Part shown: positions 5,663 to 7,003 of the stretch, piece after piece
Position numbering within the stretch: the stretch's first letter is position 1
Layout of the letters: each line of letters begins with the position of its first letter
DNA from: Candidatus Neoflavobacterium equi
Lineage (GTDB): Bacteria > Bacteroidota > Bacteroidia > Flavobacteriales > Flavobacteriaceae
DNA length: 7,003 nucleotides
Reading direction: 5' to 3'
Assembly (NCBI GenBank): GCA_018065745.1
Contig: JAGHSS010000216.1
Span: forward strand, 1 to 7,003
The notes under the pieces: generated by a model
The model's input: the letters and a program-made list of their open reading frames with translations, nothing else
What the model was told of the DNA's origin: nothing
Database searches by the model: none
Program-made: the position numbers and the translations under genes

Positions 5663-6385
5663 TTATAATCTATTTAGAAGCTTATTTATTCTCAATGCCA
5701 CAACACCAAAAACAGCTTCTTTAATAATTGAATTACTCATTTTAGAGGTTCCTCTAGTTCTGTCTGTAAAGACAATTGGAACTTCTTTTATTTTATGGCC
5801 TTTGACAAAAGCACGATATTTCATTTCAATTTGAAAGGCATAGCCTACAAATTTTATTTTCTTTAAATCTATTGCAGCTAAGAGTTCTCTTTTGTAACAA
5901 ACAAAACCCGCTGTTGTATCAGAGATATGCATTCCTGTAATCATATTGACATAAACAGAAGCAAAATAAGACAGCAACACCCTGCTCAATGGCCAATTCA
6001 CTACATTCACCCCCGTTACATATCTGGACCCAATGGCCATATCTGCTCCCTCTTCACAAGCCTTCAACAACAAAGAAAGGTCTTTTGGATTGTGAGAAAA
6101 GTCTGCATCCATTTCAAAAATATAATCATAAGAACGTGTCAAAGCCCACTGAAATCCATGCACATAGGCAGTTCCCAAGCCTGATTTCACATTTCTAACC
6201 TCTAAAAACAATTGATCCGGAAATTCTAACTGCAAATTCTGTACTTTTGCAGCAGTACGATCTGGAGAATTGTCATCAACAACAAGGATGTGAAATGGAA
6301 CTTCAAGAGAAAAAACAGCTCTAATTATGTGTTCTATGTTTTCAATTTCGTTATATGTAGGTATTACTACAATGCTTTTGCACAT
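5663..6385 (-). CDS. Polyprenol-phosphate mannose synthase (GT2)
   Basis: Family 2 glycosyltransferase of 240 residues, like the catalytic DPM1 subunit. It transfers mannose from GDP-mannose to a polyprenyl phosphate carrier at the cytoplasmic face of the membrane, supplying lipid-linked mannose for envelope or protein glycosylation. Motifs are VVIPTYNEIENI at 6-17, VVDDNSPD at 35-42, the metal-binding DAD at 93-95 within MDADFSHNP, GSRYVTG at 119-125, and the acceptor-loop segment TDRTRGTSKMS at 207-217. There is no C-terminal membrane domain, so it is the soluble or peripheral type. The start at 6385 gives the family N-terminus (MCKSIVVIPTYNE). A GTG at 6409 would begin inside the predicted promoter box. 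A small oddity is R43 after DDNSPD where glycine is usual. It is the first gene of the operon with pyrC and the DUF4296 gene. Confidence 0.92.
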   Translation of the reverse strand: MCKSIVVIPTYNEIENIEHIIRAVFSLEVPFHILVVDDNSPDRTAAKVQNLQLEFPDQLFLEVRNVKSGLGTAYVHGFQWALTRSYDYIFEMDADFSHNPKDLSLLLKACEEGADMAIGSRYVTGVNVVNWPLSRVLLSYFASVYVNMITGMHISDTTAGFVCYKRELLAAIDLKKIKFVGYAFQIEMKYRAFVKGHKIKEVPIVFTDRTRGTSKMSNSIIKEAVFGVVALRINKLLNRL

Positions 6386-6408
6386 TAAGTTATAAATTTT
6401 TAAAAACA

Positions 6409-6442
6409 CAAAAATACAGTATTTATTAGGTATGTTTCACAA
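6409..6442 (-). promoter_or_regulatory. Predicted promoter of the mannosyltransferase-pyrC-DUF4296 operon
   Basis: Read on the minus strand, TATTTTTG (6416 down to 6409) matches TAnnTTTG, and a TTG (6442 down to 6440) lies 23 nt upstream. That spacing is at the long end of what is accepted. Transcription would begin near 6402-6405, leaving a leader of about 20 nt before the ATG at 6385. It argues against the upstream GTG at 6409 as the start. Confidence 0.5.
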
Positions 6443-6492
6443 GAAAACGATAATTAATTTTTAACTGTATCCCCTGTAGTCATTTTATACGT

Positions 6493-7003
6493 ATGGAAGA
6501 ATTTTTATTAAAACCGAGACCGATGTTAAACACAGATTGGGCCACGCTTTTATTTGTTATTTGCTTTGGATTACTAGCGATTAATAAGGCAGTTTTTGGT
6601 ACCCGATTTTCAGAATTTTTAAAATTGGGATTCTCAGACAAATTTGTGAAAATATACAAGGACAGTTCCAACATCAGAAGTTGGTTCACCGTTTCCATGT
6701 TTGTGATTCAGGTCATCTCCTTTTCTTTTATCAGCCAGTTGGGATTGGCTGAATTGGGCATCACGACAAAAGACAATCCCATTTCATTCATCAGAATCAT
6801 CACGGTGATCACTTTTTTCATTTTGTCCAAGTATTTGATTGAACAAATCATCGCTACAACGTTCAATATTGAAGAATTTGAACAACAATTTAACTTATTC
6901 AAAGTGTATTATCGCACCTATTTAGGGCTTTTGGTGTTTCCATTTGGATTGATTCTATATTACAATAACTTCACAACATTAACAATAATTATCACATTAA
7001 TAT
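6493..7003 (+). CDS. DUF4271 family membrane protein, N-terminal part
   Basis: An open frame starts at ATG 6493 and stays open for 170 codons to the window edge, so the 3' end is missing. Predicted membrane segments lie at about 16-36 (WATLLFVICFGLLAINKAVFG), 64-86, 99-124 and 141-158, with a possible fifth starting near 161. Charged loops separate them, for example SDKFVKIYKDSS around 48-59. The pattern fits DUF4271, an integral membrane family of unknown function in Bacteroidota. From memory it often lies beside the polyprenol-phosphate mannose synthase gene and upstream of a uroporphyrinogen-III synthase gene; the first is seen here and the second cannot be checked. An in-frame stop at 6451-6453 and no earlier ATG support this start. 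A weak -7-like TATGTTTC lies at 6431-6438, one mismatch from consensus. It is divergent from the mannosyltransferase operon. Confidence 0.8.
   Translation, partial: MEEFLLKPRPMLNTDWATLLFVICFGLLAINKAVFGTRFSEFLKLGFSDKFVKIYKDSSNIRSWFTVSMFVIQVISFSFISQLGLAELGITTKDNPISFIRIITVITFFILSKYLIEQIIATTFNIEEFEQQFNLFKVYYRTYLGLLVFPFGLILYYNNFTTLTIIITLI

Noticed and set aside
6386..6409. GTG start adding 8 residues to the mannosyltransferase.
   Set aside because: Its first base overlaps the predicted -7 box, and the added residues are not part of the GT2 fold.
6480..6902. Two short minus-strand open frames opposite the DUF4271 gene.
   Set aside because: The plus strand carries a 170-codon frame with regular membrane segments open to the window edge. 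The minus frames have no recognisable features.
1..7003. Search for CRISPR repeats, insertion-sequence ends, tRNA or rRNA genes, phage or defence genes.
   Set aside because: No regularly spaced repeats, transposase motifs, tRNA cloverleaf segments or known defence domains were seen. Every long stretch is accounted for by housekeeping or lineage-typical genes.

Overview
The window looks like ordinary chromosome of a member of the Bacteroidota, most likely Flavobacteriaceae. The support is: a type IX secretion (T9SS) C-terminal sorting domain; low GC with A-rich, Shine-Dalgarno-poor gene starts; several copies of the Bacteroidota -7 promoter box TAnnTTTG; the lineage families DUF4296 and DUF4271; a dihydroorotase of the Bacteroidota subtype; and an intergenic structured element that I recall from flavobacterial genomes.

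Layout from left to right. A very small secreted protein, little more than a signal peptide plus a T9SS sorting domain (10-354, +), ends in a clear intrinsic terminator. A LuxE-type acyl-protein synthetase/acyltransferase with a TTG start follows (445-1425, +). It converges on tyrosyl-tRNA synthetase tyrS (1608-2897, -). The 182-bp convergent gap holds a bidirectional terminator hairpin and a roughly 96-nt structured element resembling the flavo-1 RNA motif. tyrS is divergent from an extended short-chain dehydrogenase/epimerase (2999-3988, +). Their 101-bp shared promoter region carries two near-mirror-image -7 boxes, and the dehydrogenase transcript is predicted to be leaderless or nearly so. 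The dehydrogenase tail overlaps by 17 bp the tail of a three-gene minus-strand operon: polyprenol-phosphate mannose synthase (6385-5663), dihydroorotase (5658-4318) and a DUF4296 lipoprotein (4313-3972), with 4-nt gaps between the genes. Divergent from that operon is the 5' part of a DUF4271 membrane protein, which runs off the right edge (6493-7003, +).

The genes are mostly housekeeping: translation, pyrimidine synthesis and lipid-linked mannose supply for cell-envelope glycosylation. A few lineage-specific envelope or secretion proteins accompany them. I see no mobile element, CRISPR array, defence locus, phage gene or tRNA/rRNA gene. I do not think the window holds a new multi-gene system. 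The points most worth a second look are the structured element at 1495-1590, the His-to-Gln change in the dihydroorotase metal motif, the sorting-domain-only secreted protein, and the predicted leaderless promoter at 2967-2999.
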